A stretch of 64,000 bases of DNA from Manis javanica (Eukaryota; Chordata; Mammalia; Pholidota; Manidae): the NCBI RefSeq assembly GCF_040802235.1, contig NC_133158.1:160925401-160989400 (forward strand), read 5' to 3'. Shown one piece after another: positions 25,613-37,260 of this stretch (its first letter is position 1; the number at the start of each line of letters is the position of its first letter). The notes below the pieces were generated by a model. The model was not told the origin of the DNA. It ran no database searches and was given only the letters and a program-made list of their open reading frames with translations. The position numbers were made by a program, and so were the translations under genes.

Positions 25613-27111
25613 GAATACTCTTTGTATAAAGTACAATTAGAAAAAAAATAGATACCTAGGCTTCATTTAGTCTGTTCACTAATCTATTTTGAACTCCTGC
25701 TCAATCTAACTTTGGCCCTATATTCAGACTTAGTTAAAACATTTCTTTCTAACCTTGAATGAATCCTCATGGATTCTGCTTGGAGAGATTATAACTATTT
25801 TGCTTGGTTGTCAAAAGCTAGAGCAATTTCCAGTAGGTCTTGGAAAGGTATCTATCTGACTTTTGTTTTTTGCAGTTGATTTTTTCAAACCTTGTTAGCA
25901 ATGGAGGACAATATGTCTGGCATAATGACAGTGCCTGAGGTATAAAAAGGAGCAAGCCATGGTCTCCCATCCTCAGATTTAGTTGGATGGTAGAAAAGTG
26001 TGTCCCATCGAAGCCCCATATACTGTGATGTTAATACAAATTTGTGTCATCTTGCTATGCATGCTTTGATGGGGCTTCCAACCCTAACCCACCTCACATG
26101 CAGCAGTGTGTGAAGCCACTACTCACTCTCCTCTGACAGTCATCTCATCCTCTCCCAGAAAGCGCCTGGCCCTGATCAGTGGCTCCAGGCTGGCAGCAGG
26201 TTGGAGAGACTTAGGGGAAGGAGAAGAATGGGAGCCCCTGTCCCCAAAGGGGAACTTCTGTCCTTTCCAGGGTACACAGGGAATCCCTACTCAGGTTCTC
26301 AGACAACTGGGGCCTGTCCTGAGAGCCCAGTAGGAGAAGGCTAGGAGGTTTCCTAAATTTCAGAGTCTGAGAGGAAAACTTATTAAGGAAGTCAACAACA
26401 GAGTGAAAGAGTGAAGAATGGGGCCCTGGCATCCCAGCCAGGTGGAAAGACTCCACATAAGCTGGTGAGAGGATTGCTTAGGGACTGTGTCTCAATGTAT
26501 GTGACACTACTCCTCCCTGAGAGGGCCCACCCTAAGAATTCTCACCTGTGGAGACAATCAGGAAAGCTGTAAACTAGCAGGGCCTCTGGAGACACAACTC
26601 AGAAGGCAGCCCTGGGGAATACCAGCAGGTTTCAAAGTCTTACTTTGGGGGTAAAGGTGTCAGATATCTAAGAATCCAGAGCAAGTAGCTGGAAATTAAT
26701 AAAGTGGAGAAGAACACATGACTTGTGAGTATTTTATAAGATTGTCAGAGCAGTGATTCTCAAAGGGAGAAATATTAGAATGAAAGGAGATGAATGGATG
26801 TTCTTTGAAAAAGGATCGTAATTTTATATTTGGAGAAACTATAACTATTTTTCCCATAAACCAACTACCAAAAGGATAGTTCTGGAAAATCTTGTCTGAT
26901 GAGTATTTGTGGAAAAAGTATTAATTATCATACCCTCTGGGAAGAGGAGATGAATTCTTATATGACCATACAAGGGGTAGCAGTTTTTGCAGTTTGCTTT
27001 TATGAGCCAGTTCAGGTAGAGTGAGGAATAGCAGACACCCTGGAGAAGGGAGGAGACTATGCCAAGGGGATATGGACAGTCATTAGGATGTAAGAACTAG
27101 GAACCTACTAT
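25613..27111. other. Gene-free stretch between L1 copy B and a MaLR LTR
   Basis: No exon or known repeat was identified. Short frames at 26106-26456 are unmatched. Confidence 0.5.
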
Positions 27112-27460
27112 GGACTGAATATTTAAGTCCCCCCAAAATTCATATGTGGAAATCCTAACCCCCGATGTGATGAAATTAGTCAGCAGGGCTTTGGGGAGGT
27201 AACTAGGTCATGAGGGTGGAGCTCTCACGAATGGGGTTAATTCCCCTGTAAATGGGATGCCAGAGAGCTCCATTGCCCTTCCGCCATAAGAATTCAACAA
27301 GAAGAGTGCCATCTGCCACCTGGAAGAGGATCCTCACTAAGACCCAAACATGACCTTGGACTTCCAGCCTCTAGAACTGTGAAATAGAAATTTCTGTTGT
27401 TAATAAGCCACCCAGTCTGTGGCACTTTGTTATTGCAGCCCAAAATGTTTAAGCCAGCAA
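27112..27460 (+). mobile_element. MaLR-type LTR (MST-like), second copy
   Basis: It begins TATGGACTGAATATTTAAGTCC, continues AAATCCTAACCCCCGATGTG and ends near CAGCCTCTAGAACTGTGAAA and AGCCACCCAGTCTGTGGCAC. It is an ordinary old LTR copy. Confidence 0.72.
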
Positions 27461-27709
27461 CTTGTCAGCTTGATCCAGCTGTTTCTTCAGCACCTGAGTT
27501 AGTGTTCAGCACCCAAAAGGGGCTCATTTTATATTTATTGACTGAATTCATTAATGAATATATAAGTCAGGATTAGATATAAATTCTCTTTCTTTTCCAG
27601 TCCATTCTCTAAAAGACCCTGGAATTAATCTTACAGAAATAAATTTAACATAAGCAAAAAACTGTTAGTTGCCTATCCCATTTTCTTTTTCTCCTTAAAT
27701 TTTCTTGAC

Positions 27710-28060
27710 TGTCTTACAGCTACAGTCTGGCCAGTGAGATATAAGGAGAAGTGTTATATGGTACTTGCTGGAGGGCTTCATAAAATAAAGGAACACCCTT
27801 TCTCCTTCCGTCATCCTTTTGCTTGAAATGCAGGCATGATGGGCTGATCAAACATCCATATGGACCATGGGACGTGGACACTAACGATGCACAGAGAGTT
27901 GCAAGAATCCTAGGTCCCTGATGACTGCAGTCACCATACACACCCTGAATTGTCTGCCTTCAGATTTTGTGTACATGAGAGAGAAATAAATGTCTGTATT
28001 TTATATACCAATGGTCTTTGGGATTTTTCTGTTATAGACAGAGAAAGTTAATCCTAACTG
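27710..28060 (+). repeat. Old interspersed repeat, family unassigned
   Basis: CTGGCCAGTGAGATATAAGG, TTGCTTGAAATGCAGGCATG, CCTAGGTCCCTGATGACTGC and GAGAGAAATAAATGTCTGTA match a familiar mammalian LTR-like repeat pattern. It lies just downstream of the A4GNT relic. Confidence 0.5.
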
Positions 28061-28132
28061 ATAGACAGGTGGGCAAGCTCCACACCCCTGGAGAAGTGGA
28101 GCTGAAGTGAAAGCGTGGCACTCCAGAAAGGT

Positions 28133-28785
28133 CTAGTTCCACACCATGTTAGCAACACCCCAGGGTTGGCTCTGTTTGTTACCTGGCCCTGGCTTCCCAG
28201 TCACCAGCCCCTCTGTGCATTGAATCAGATATCTGTAAGTCCTGGGACAGTGCTTATGGTAGATATTTTCCACCAGTGTGTTACTTCCTCTGACCACAAC
28301 CTTCTTGTCATGATTCATGTAGTTCCACAGGTGCAGGGCATAGGAGTTGTTGAAGCTCAATTTTGGGTCCTAGACTCCATAGTAGCACCTCCATTGCCAA
28401 TAGGAGATGGGGTAAAATCTGTAGGGATGTAGGAAGGACAGGGTCCGACACCTGAGGTCGTTCACCTCCTGGAAGTCTCTGAGTTTGCACCACAGTCTCA
28501 ACATCCTTGTCATCAAATTGCGACCCTAGTTACCCAGATGTCTGAATTGTAGTGTTCAACAAAGTTTTCCATGCACTCCCACAGGAAAGGGTGGTGGGAC
28601 ATGAATCCAAACACCCTGTTGCTAGAGTACCAAGAAGACTGTGCAGCCAAGAAGTGCCCCTCAGGGATGGGCCTTATGGAAATGACATCATTGTCCATAT
28701 AGATGCCACCATACTTCCATATGATGGCCAGGCAGCATGCATCTGAGCTGACATGGAGCCAGTGTCTCTCTGCACTGGCACTGAT
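28133..28785 (-). pseudogene. A4GNT: A4GNT last coding exon, inactivated (alpha-1,4-N-acetylglucosaminyltransferase)
   Basis: An active A4GNT is a Golgi type II membrane enzyme that adds alpha-1,4-linked GlcNAc to mucin O-glycans of gastric gland cells. This is the exon for the C-terminal half. It starts after an intact acceptor (CTCCTGCAG|ATC) with ISASAERHWLHVSSDA and keeps the DXD-type motif in GGIYMDNDV and the block HHPFLWECMENFVEHYNS. A single-base deletion near 28533-28535 (just after DIW) then shifts the frame to TGA at 28513-28515. In the ancestral frame the family match resumes (LMTRMLRLWCKL, SFLHPYRFYPISY, SYALHLWNYMN, GSNTLVEN) but is broken by TAG at 28526-28528 (Gln codon in human) and TAG at 28370-28372 (Trp codon in human). 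The normal stop after GPGNK is CAG (28172-28174), extending the frame to 28133. The upstream coding exon for the first roughly 135 residues was not found. A dead gene is the best reading. Confidence 0.9.
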
Positions 28786-29427
28786 CTGCAGGAGCAGGTG
28801 CAATCAGCCCCCAGCATCAGGAAAAGAGGGTGCGGTGTCACAGCAGGTGGCCAGGCCCAGGTAGATCAGCAGGAGGAAGCAAGCTAGCTTCTCAAAAATC
28901 TATTTGCCCAAAGCCCAATTTTGCAAATTTACCAAACGTACCTCTACTCAAAAAGTTGCCATTACCTAAAAAAGTTACTGCAATCAGTATCAACGGGAAG
29001 ATGTTAGCAGCTTTTAAAGATGTCATGAACTGTTAAAAAAGAAAAATTAAAAGCAGTGGAAAGGTAAAGAAGAAACCCAGAAGGGGTTTCACGATGAACC
29101 TGGTGAGTCGTTTTCAGCAGGGTGTACATTAGCCACAAATACGACTGTGAAGAAAGAATTCTCTTTAAGTCTTAAAAGTGCCAGAAATTGACGGAAAAAA
29201 AAAAAAACCCTAGAAAACTAGAATAGATCAATACATGTGCTCTTTAGGAAATTGGTAGAAGAATCTTAAAATGCATACACGCATGCATGCTTTCATTCAC
29301 CAATTATTCTAATAATATTAATATTAGGTGAAGGCTTACTTACAATGTGCCAAGCTTTGTCACAGCTGTTAAGCACTTATCAAAGACAAAAGTCCCTCCT
29401 GGGAAGAGATAGACAGTAAACAAGTAC
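28786..29427. other. Former A4GNT intron sequence next to the surviving exon
   Basis: It begins with the pyrimidine-rich acceptor region. A 68-codon plus frame (28830-29036) with PLLKKLPLPKKVTAISINGK is unmatched. 29300-29440 resembles an old repeat ending. The missing upstream A4GNT coding exon is not here. Confidence 0.4.
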
Positions 29428-29636
29428 AGTTGACCCTTGAACAACATGGGGGATAGGGGTGCCAGCCCCCACATAGTAGAAAATCCATGTATAATAATTG
29501 AGTCCCCAAACCTTAACTACTAATAGCCTGTTGTTGATCAGAAGCCTTACTGAAAACATAAAAAACTTGATTAGCACATATGTTGTATGTCATATATATC
29601 ATATACTGTATTATTATAATAAAGTAACCTAGAAAC
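29428..29636 (+). mobile_element. DNA-transposon fragment (Tigger/MER-like)
   Basis: It starts with ACAGTTGACCCTTGAACAAC, a well-known terminus of non-autonomous mammalian DNA transposons, followed by AT-rich interior sequence. The exact family is not assigned and the far end is not clear. Confidence 0.55.
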
Positions 29637-29639
29637 CCA

Positions 29640-29755
29640 CTCTGCGCTTTGACCTTGGACTTCCAGCCTCCAGAACTGTGAGCAACAGCTGTCTGTTTAT
29701 AAAGCCCGCAATCTGCAGTATTTTGTTATAGGAGCCTGAGATGACGAAGACAGAA
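29640..29755 (+). mobile_element. MaLR LTR 3' fragment
   Basis: GACCTTGGACTTCCAGCCTC, CAGAACTGTGAGCAACAG and AGTATTTTGTTATAGGAGCC match only the 3' end of the same LTR type. Confidence 0.6.
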
Positions 29756-30129
29756 ACCCCACGGTAGGCTACGTGTCTCTGATCTCCGGGCATATCTGCC
29801 TCTGAGCCATGGGGGTGGTTGGAGCTCCTCTTAAGATGTGGAGAATTGGGATCAGGCCTTCACTGACCACCCACCCAAGGACGACTTCATCAGCAACAGG
29901 AAGCTATACAGGCTGAACTGCTGTCCTGGCCTGGGACCGCTGCCTGCCCGCCTTGGTCCTTCCACTGCCCTCAGTCTGTCCTCTTGTGACTTTTCTCCCT
30001 AACAGAGGTGTCCGGTCTCCTGATCTCCGTGCCTGACAATCACCGTGCTCCCAGTACCCAGGTCCCAAATCAGGGCGTCATTCTTAGCTCTTCTGTCTCC
30101 CTGCGTACGCCGCTCACATACAGTTATGT

Positions 30130-31740
30130 TAGTTCTGCTCCTCTGAGAAGCAGACACCAGACAAGATTAACTGTGCAAGGATTTTATTAGGGGAAATGCC
30201 TGTGTGAGAGAAAAGAGGAGGGGAGCTGGGTAAGGCTGGGACAGCTATCAACTCCCAGGGCAAGTCAGAGAGAAGCCTTGGGTAGAAGAGTCCTGCGCCT
30301 GCACCACCCCATCTAAGGAAGGGTCGGGGCCTCAGCGAGTCCTCAAACCAGCCAGCCACTGGGGGTCCTGGGTCCCCTGGAGGGACCCATTTCAGCATTC
30401 TCGCCACGCAGTTGATGCTGGGAGAAGCCTGTGAGGGGTGTGGCCTCGGTGTATTTCATGGAGGGCCTTCGGTCCGCTGTGCTCCTCTGGTTGGGGGTTC
30501 ATGAGGCACATTGTCACGGCTGCCGCCGTGCACCTCGTGAGCTACAGATCTGCTTGTCTGCACAGTGTGGGGAGCAGTGCCTCCATGGTTCCCATGGGCC
30601 TTTTCCTGAGGGGAAACTAAGAAGAAGGACATTAGGCAGATGACGTACACTCCCTGTCACTGTAGTTGATCTCAGGGCTGCAATTCATCTACTCCCTCCT
30701 CCCTTATCCATTCTGACCGCCCCTCATCCTCAGAGGTCCTCTCATCCGGTGTTGGCAGCTAATGGATTGTGCAGCTCATCACCCTGAAGTGCCTGAACCC
30801 TCCAGAGTCATGCCCTTTCCCAGTCCACAGCCTCTGCCCATGTCTGCTCACAGTTGTCAGGGCAGGGGAGGCCCAGGAGGCCCCCAGTGCATCTCCGAGG
30901 TTCCACCCACATTCCTCCCTGCTGCTATTGTAAAAGCAGCCTGACCTCTTCTGATCAGAGTCACTTACCTCCACCAGACAAACTGGGCCCTTGCTGGTTC
31001 TTGGGCAAAAGAAACCCAACATGCCCTGCAGCAGTTTGCAATTCAGTGAGACCTTGCCGTATCACTTGGCAAGAATCTGCTCTATTTGGGATCAGAACCT
31101 CCAACACTGAAGAGCTCAGAGTTGCAGGAACAGAAGCACAAAATTCTCCAATTAGGCAGTAGGAGTGGTGGTCAGTTGGGCCACACCTATTTACAAACCT
31201 TGATTCCTGGACCCCTGGACTCTTCCTATTTGGGAACAGAGCACCACGTACAGTTCTCTGAATTGATATAAATATACTGTATGCTGAAGCATGGCACGCT
31301 TATTCTTTCCGAGTCTTCTCTAAGCTAGCACACCAGCTGCTCCTTGAGAAGGCCACTCCAGAAAGCTGCCTCTGAATGGGGCGGTATGTGACACAGCCAG
31401 CAGGTTCCATGCTCAAGGGCCTGTTCCTGTACCTCTGCTCACTGTGCAGTGAGTCCCAGGGTCAAATGCTCTGCTATGTGAGATTCTATGCCTGCGGATC
31501 AAGCATCCCATAACCCTAGACTGTTGTGGCGAGGCTTTGCAGGCAGGAAAGGCAAACTCATACCTGGAATATTCATTCCCATGGGGATGAACCTGTGGCT
31601 TTTCCAATGGACAGGGCCTGATCTGGTCGACCAACTGGGCACCAAGCAGTCACCGGGCTCCTCAAGAAAGAGCGCCCTACCAGGGGCACAGTGCTGGTCT
31701 CTGTGCTGACAAGTTCAACATTCAGAGGCAGCAGTAGCTA
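30130..31740. mobile_element. Possible ERVL/MaLR internal remnant
   Basis: This moderately GC-rich stretch has text I associate with old ERVL-type internal sequence: GCGGATCAAGCATCCCATAA near 31495, GGAATATTCATTCCCATGGG near 31566, CTTTTCCAATGGACAGGGCC near 31600 and GCCCTACCAGGGGCACAGTG near 31674. No intact retroviral frame is present; the open frames here are short and unmatched. The assignment is from memory and tentative. Confidence 0.35.
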
Positions 31741-31884
31741 GATTGGTCTCGGGACATGGACCAAAACATGTCCTCTCTTTTTGCCACCATAGCTATTCCA
31801 CTCATGTACCCGTCATGCCAGTTCTAGGCTGGTGACCAATTGCTAGACTGTCAGAAGTACACGGACACTCCTGTGAGGTGTTTC

Positions 31885-32335
31885 CCTGTTGCTTTTCACT
31901 TGCACTGCTCAATGATTTTAAGCATCTCTTCACCTGTAAGTTAGCTGTTTGTTTTCCTCTTCTGCAAATTGCTTTTTCATGCACATTGCTCGTTTTTCTA
32001 TTGTGTTCTCTACCTTTTTCTTATAAATCTACAAATTCCTTATAGAATTGAGATATTAATCTCAGGTTGGTTTTAAACATTGTGATTTTTCCCAAATTCT
32101 TTTCCAACATGTCATCTGGATTAATCTGTCTTTGGTGTCTTCTATGTAAGAGATATTCTTATCTTGATGCAATAAATACATACAAGTTCCCATATGTATT
32201 TCCCCATATACATGTGTATCTGTCTCTGAGTTTTCTCTTTTGTGCCACTTGTCACTGTCCTGCTCCTATGTCTATACTTTTTAAAATTCCATTGGCTTTT
32301 TTAGTATGTCTAAATCAGTGGTAGGCATTTATTTT
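31885..32335 (-). mobile_element. Old L1 fragment
   Basis: The plus strand reads as a reverse-complement L1: CATCTCTTCACCTGTAAGTT, TTATAGAATTGAGATATTAATC and GGTGTCTTCTATGTAAGAGA. Confidence 0.6.
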
Positions 32336-32339
32336 CTGA

Positions 32340-34310
32340 TTTCTCCACACCTTTGGAGCAGTTGCACTGGCAGGACAAAATAGCTGGAGAAGTAATGGTG
32401 AAAAACATGCCACTCAAATAAATTGATAGAAATGAAGAGTTAAGAACCAGGTAAAAAGTTGTGACAGGATGGAACATTTTCTTGGAAGAAATGAAAAGGA
32501 AAAAGAAAGAGGAGGAGGAGAAGGAAAAAAAAGAAAACAGTAGCCACAGCTTTTTGGAGGAGAGAATTTGAAAAAGAACTTAATTATTTAGGAGGAAAAA
32601 TGACAAATTGTTAGTGGAAATTAAAGTACAAAAGTGCATCGGGTGATAAGAATATAAATTTCTCTTGAGAGATTTCAGCAGGATTCTAGAAAATAACAGT
32701 AGCAGTGGAATAATTTCTGAATATCTCCAGATCCCCTTATAAAAATAAGCAGAACAATTATGTTATAAAACCAAAATCCCACAGGTAACATTTACAGCAA
32801 AGCTAAGTGACAAAGTATCAAAAACAAGTGGATGACAACAGATGCCCAGTAGACCCTAAACTCCACGTTCCCAGCTTCTGTGTCAAGAAAGCGCAGAGAA
32901 GCAATAATCCCTGAGAGCAGGAGGAACTCAGAATATGCAAAATATGTTTACTGGAAAATGGACAGCACTGTAACGGAGAGGGAAGGGGTTTGTCCAGTAA
33001 AGTAGTGGGTGAAGGCAAGGCGCCTGTGGTAAAAGCTGAAGGGGCTGCAACAGTCTGAGCCTCTGTGAGCTCTGAAACAGAACAAACAGACCTCCTCTCC
33101 AACACAAGGCCCCACACTGAGGAGATACTGAAAAGAATGGAATCAAAATTGTACAGGAAAGGAATTCAATTCCAGAGAGGCAGAATAAAGAAAACAAGTT
33201 TGTCCTCTCACCTGAGACAAAAAATAAACAAAATACATGAAACAATGGTTTTCAAGACACTGAGCACAGTGAAGGACAGTGATCCTTGAGCGATGGCAAA
33301 CAAATAAGCTGAAGTCCTATGATCGCCCCAGTTTCTGTGACAAGAGAATTTTAGGCCACAATGCAGGGTATGGGAGCCCAGGCAGAACTACAGACTCTTT
33401 CCATTAGAAAGACAGAGCTGAATCTTACACGCTGATGGACAGTGACTGCAATGGAGTTGGGGGGGACTTGATAATATGGGTGAATGTTGAAACCACAGTG
33501 TTGCTCCTGAGAAACCTTCCTAAGATTATGTATCAGTGATACCTTAATTTTATAAAAAGGAAAAAAAGAAAAGACTGAGCTGAGAGTCCAGGAAGATTAA
33601 GGTAAGCAAAGTACTGGAGAGGAAAGAGCTTCACAAAAGCAAACACGTCGGAGAACTACAGAGGGTCATCGTTGGGAATCCAGTGGAGTGGGAATCAGAG
33701 CAGCTTTGAGAGGGAAAGAACCACCAGAAGGGACTAGATAAGCATACCTGGTATCACAGGGCCAAAAATGGTGCCTGTTACCACCACTCAGGCTGAAAAG
33801 CCTCATAATTCATAAGATATTTGGTAGAGAACTCAGAAGGCTCTTGTCTCAGTACTGGGAAAGAAATCAGCCTTAAACTAACACATCTCTGACACAGTCT
33901 AACAAATCTTAAAAGCAAGACCTGAAACAATTGGGTAACTCAACTGACTTCCAGGAAAAGCTCAAGAATTTTTATAGAAAAAAGAAAAATATCTGGCACT
34001 CAACAAAGTAAAATTTACAATGACTCACATCCTATCAAAAATTGACAGGCATGCAAAAAGGCAAGACAATACAAGCAACAATTGTATCTGAAATGAAAGA
34101 AATGAAAAGAATGAAAAGAAAAACTCAATCAGTTGAAACCAACCCAGAATTGACAGATTAGAATTAGCAGAAAAAATATTAAAACAGTTTTTATACATAC
34201 TACATATGTTCAAAAAAGTTAAGAAGAGACATGGAAGGATTTAAAAACCTCAGTTGACCTTATAGAGATGAAAACTACAATGTCAGAGATGAAAAATATA
34301 TTGCAGGTAG
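32340..34310 (+). mobile_element. Old L1/HAL1-like 5' region
   Basis: Segments such as ACTCACATCCTATCAAAAAT near 34022 and AACCCAGAATTGACAGATTA near 34141 suggest the 5' part of an old LINE-1-related element. A young L1 tail (33428-33560) interrupts it. The left boundary is approximate. Confidence 0.5.
33428..33560 (+). mobile_element. Severely truncated L1 3' tail
   Basis: The piece has the 3'UTR features CTGATGGACAGTGACTGCAA, GACTTGATAATATGGGTGAA and ATCAGTGATACCTTAATTTT followed by an A-rich tail. It sits inside an older L1/HAL1-like region. Confidence 0.8.
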
Positions 34311-35999
34311 TCTCAAGATCTATTTATTATAGGTTTTACACAAAACATTTCTAAACAAAATATTTTCTATTGTTGATGGAGAACAAATCAAGAGTTGATA
34401 TATGCTCTGTACAGGAAAAAAAGAAATAAAAAACCCTCAACTTCCAACCCATATAAGCTTCCATTTGACTAAAAATGACAACAGCCAACCATATCTTTAG
34501 CACCTTGCTAGATATACAAAATAAACTTATAACATGGTTCTTGGCCAGAGGAAGCTTATAATCTCCCTAGGGAAAAGAGAATTACATAAAACACTAATAG
34601 ATATGAGCAATAATAAATGCTAAATTCAATATGACCAAATGTCAAGATATACAGTACCAATATACCAGTAAACATACCATATGCAGACTTAGTATTGTTA
34701 CCATTCCTTTTAACATAGGAAATAAGGTCAGTAAGGAAAGAGATTAAAGAAATAACCCTAAAAAGCTTCATGAGAGAGGGAGAGCTTGAGGACAACTCCT
34801 TAGGGATTGGGAGATCTAATACAACACCAACAAATGAGTTTATTTCTCGGAGATGAAACTTTTTTTGTAAATCTCCAGTTTGAGCTTAAAAATAACCAAA
34901 CAGAATTTGCCATCAATTATCTGAGATATAAAATCTCATCACAGGAATCTTTAGAAGTAGCCTAAAAGGCATCTTGGTTTTCAAAAAGTTATGCCTACAT
35001 TTTTCCAGCTGCAATGAACTGTTTAAAAGGGGGAAGTGGGAGCAGGGACAGGAGGTATACTACATGCGCGCACACTCTACTACAGGCCACAATACTGAAA
35101 TGTCAGTGGTTACATGAAGTCTTGAAGTGAGTATTATCTAAAAGAGAATATTTAATAATTACACAGACAACTACTATCACTCTGTACTTGGATGGCATTT
35201 AGCTATTTTAAAATAACCCAGTAATATAAGACTGACTTATCAGATGGCATTCATTTCTGCCAAAGAATGTGGGAAATCTTGAGTAAAAGAGACAGTGATA
35301 CAATACCATGCCTCCATAGTAATAAAACAACTTAAGTAAATCTTGGTGCAAGGGAAGTAATGCAATTGTAATGTAACTATAACTGAAAAGGAAGGAATAA
35401 TTATATTTTTCCTCTAAATAAAAATCTTTTTTAAAAAAACTTCTCTTAAACTTATGAAAATGGAAAATGATTTTTATCAATTTTATAATTTGTTACCAAT
35501 TTACATAAATTACAGTAGTTTCTTAGTCTATATTTTGGGGAGAGAGTATGTCACCAGCTTTCTTCCACAGAGGAAATGGGATTGAATCAAAAGGTTTACA
35601 TCCTCAAGCAGCTTGCACCCACTTCATTGTGTGATGATGTAAACCAGAAGCCTTTTTTTTCTTTTTTCATAGTAAGCCAGAAATTCCATGGTTGGGTACA
35701 GGGCTCCAAGGTTTTAGTACATTTAAGGATCACTCGGTAATAAGCGTTTGAAAAGTGAGTCTCAAAAAACATTCGCTCAACAAATATTTATTGTACATCT
35801 GTCAACAGTTCTGTGCTAGATATTTCAAAGCACATGTGCACACACACAAATATACATATACATATATATATATATATTTTTAATAGCTTCTGCCCCAAAG
35901 AATTTGTTGATTTCTATGTGAGGGCATGGGGCTGGTGGAGTGGTACAAAAGAATACTAAAAGCTTTCTACTTTAAGCCATAATTACATCTATTATACAT
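34311..35999. other. Gene-free stretch
   Basis: Apart from a microsatellite, AACAAATATTTATTGTACATC near 35780 is an old-repeat fragment. No coding evidence; the upstream A4GNT exons expected in this spacer were not recognised. Confidence 0.45.
35839..35877. repeat. (CA)n/(TA)n microsatellite
   Basis: CACACACA is followed by an ATACATATACATATATATATA run. Confidence 0.85.
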
Positions 36000-36195
36000 T
36001 CTTCATGTTCAAAGCTCTTTCACATTCATTCTCTTTTTGACAACATCTCAAATGAAGCAGAGAGAGAAGCTGATGATTGCCCCCATTTTACATATGACGA
36101 CAGACCACAGAAACCGAGGAACTCATACCAGATAATGCCTAGTAAATGACAGATATAAGACTCATTTAGCCTATCAGTGAAGTGCTCCTTTCACT
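36000..36195 (-). repeat. MIR SINE fragment
   Basis: CAAAGCTCTTTCACATTCAT, ATTGCCCCCATTTTACATAT and ACAGAAACCGAGGAACTCAT are reverse-complement MIR. Confidence 0.65.
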
Positions 36196-36238
36196 ACAGT
36201 AGCTACTACCTGTAGGTAAAGAGCTGTAGAAGTCTACA

Positions 36239-36269
36239 TATACACACACAAAAAAAATATATATATATT
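36239..36269. repeat. (CA)n(A)n(TA)n microsatellite
   Basis: ACACACACA, an eight-A stretch and a TATATATAT run lie consecutively. Confidence 0.8.
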
Positions 36270-36289
36270 GCAGGGATTGGACATTGCAG

Positions 36290-37260
36290 AAGAGAAGAAT
36301 TTTTTGACATAGTAATAGAAATTTTGAAGACACAATAATAGAAACTATCTAAAATGAAATACAGAGAGAAAAAAGAATCTTTAAAAATGAACAGAAGATC
36401 AGTGAACTGTGGAACTAAGCTAATATCCTTGTGACTGGAGTTCCCAGAGAGGACAGAGAGTGGAGATAGAGAAAAAACAGTTGAAAAAATAGAAGCCAAA
36501 GTGTTTTCAAGTTTGATGGAAAGTATAAAGCCATAAATCCAAGAGTAGCCCCAAACACAAGAAACATGAAGAAAAGCACGCCAAGGCACATCATAATCAA
36601 ATTGCTCTCAGGATATAGAGAAAATACTAAAAATTGTCAGAAAAAAGAAAAAGAACTCACATTACTTAGAGGAACAGAGATAAGGATGATAGCAGATTTC
36701 TTGTCAGAAACAATATAAAGGAAATGACAGTGAAGCAATTTTTGAAAGCACTCAATAACCACAACTGTCAAACTAGAATTCTATCCCCAGTGAATTCTAG
36801 ACCAGTGAATTCTAGACCAGTGAAAATGGTCTTTCAAAATTGAAGTCAAAATCATTTTTTTAGCTATACAAAAGCTGAAAGAGTTACTCATTAGAGGATC
36901 TGCGCCAAAAGAAATATTAAATGAAGTCCTTGAGGTAAAAGAAAAATTATACCAGGAAATACATACCTATACAAGGGAATGAAGAAAACCAAAAACTGTT
37001 AACTATAGGGATTTATTCCAGTCCCTTTAAAATATAGCTTACTGTTTAAATACAAATCAAAATAATGTAGGATTTATAGCATACGTAAAAGTAAAATATG
37101 TAACAAAATAACATAAAGGCTGGGAGGGATGCAATGGACACATCCTGTGGTGAGGTTGTGACACTTTATGCGAAGTGGTTTGATATCACTTGAAGTAAAC
37201 TGTCCTAACTTAAAGATACATATTAGTCTAAAGTATCCACTAAAATAACACAACAAAACT
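36290..37260 (+). mobile_element. Old L1/HAL1-like internal region
   Basis: Text such as CAAGAAACATGAAGAAAAGC, CACATCATAATCAAATTGCT and CAAACTAGAATTCTATCCCC is typical of the 5' or ORF1 part of old LINE-1-related elements. Confidence 0.6.
36788..36817 (+). repeat. 15-bp tandem duplication
   Basis: The unit CAGTGAATTCTAGAC occurs twice in direct succession and a third partial copy (CAGTGAA) follows. It lies in an old L1-like region. Confidence 0.85.

Noticed and set aside
28115-28432. 105-codon plus-strand open frame
   Set aside because: It is antisense to the A4GNT relic, which explains the sequence fully.
28830-29036. 68-codon plus-strand frame with Lys/Pro-rich text
   Set aside because: I could not match it to any protein. 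It might be a scrap of a processed pseudogene, but there is no second line of evidence.
30130-31720. Possible protein-coding gene in GC-rich spacer
   Set aside because: All frames are short and overlapping, and the sequence resembles an old ERVL-type internal remnant more than exons.
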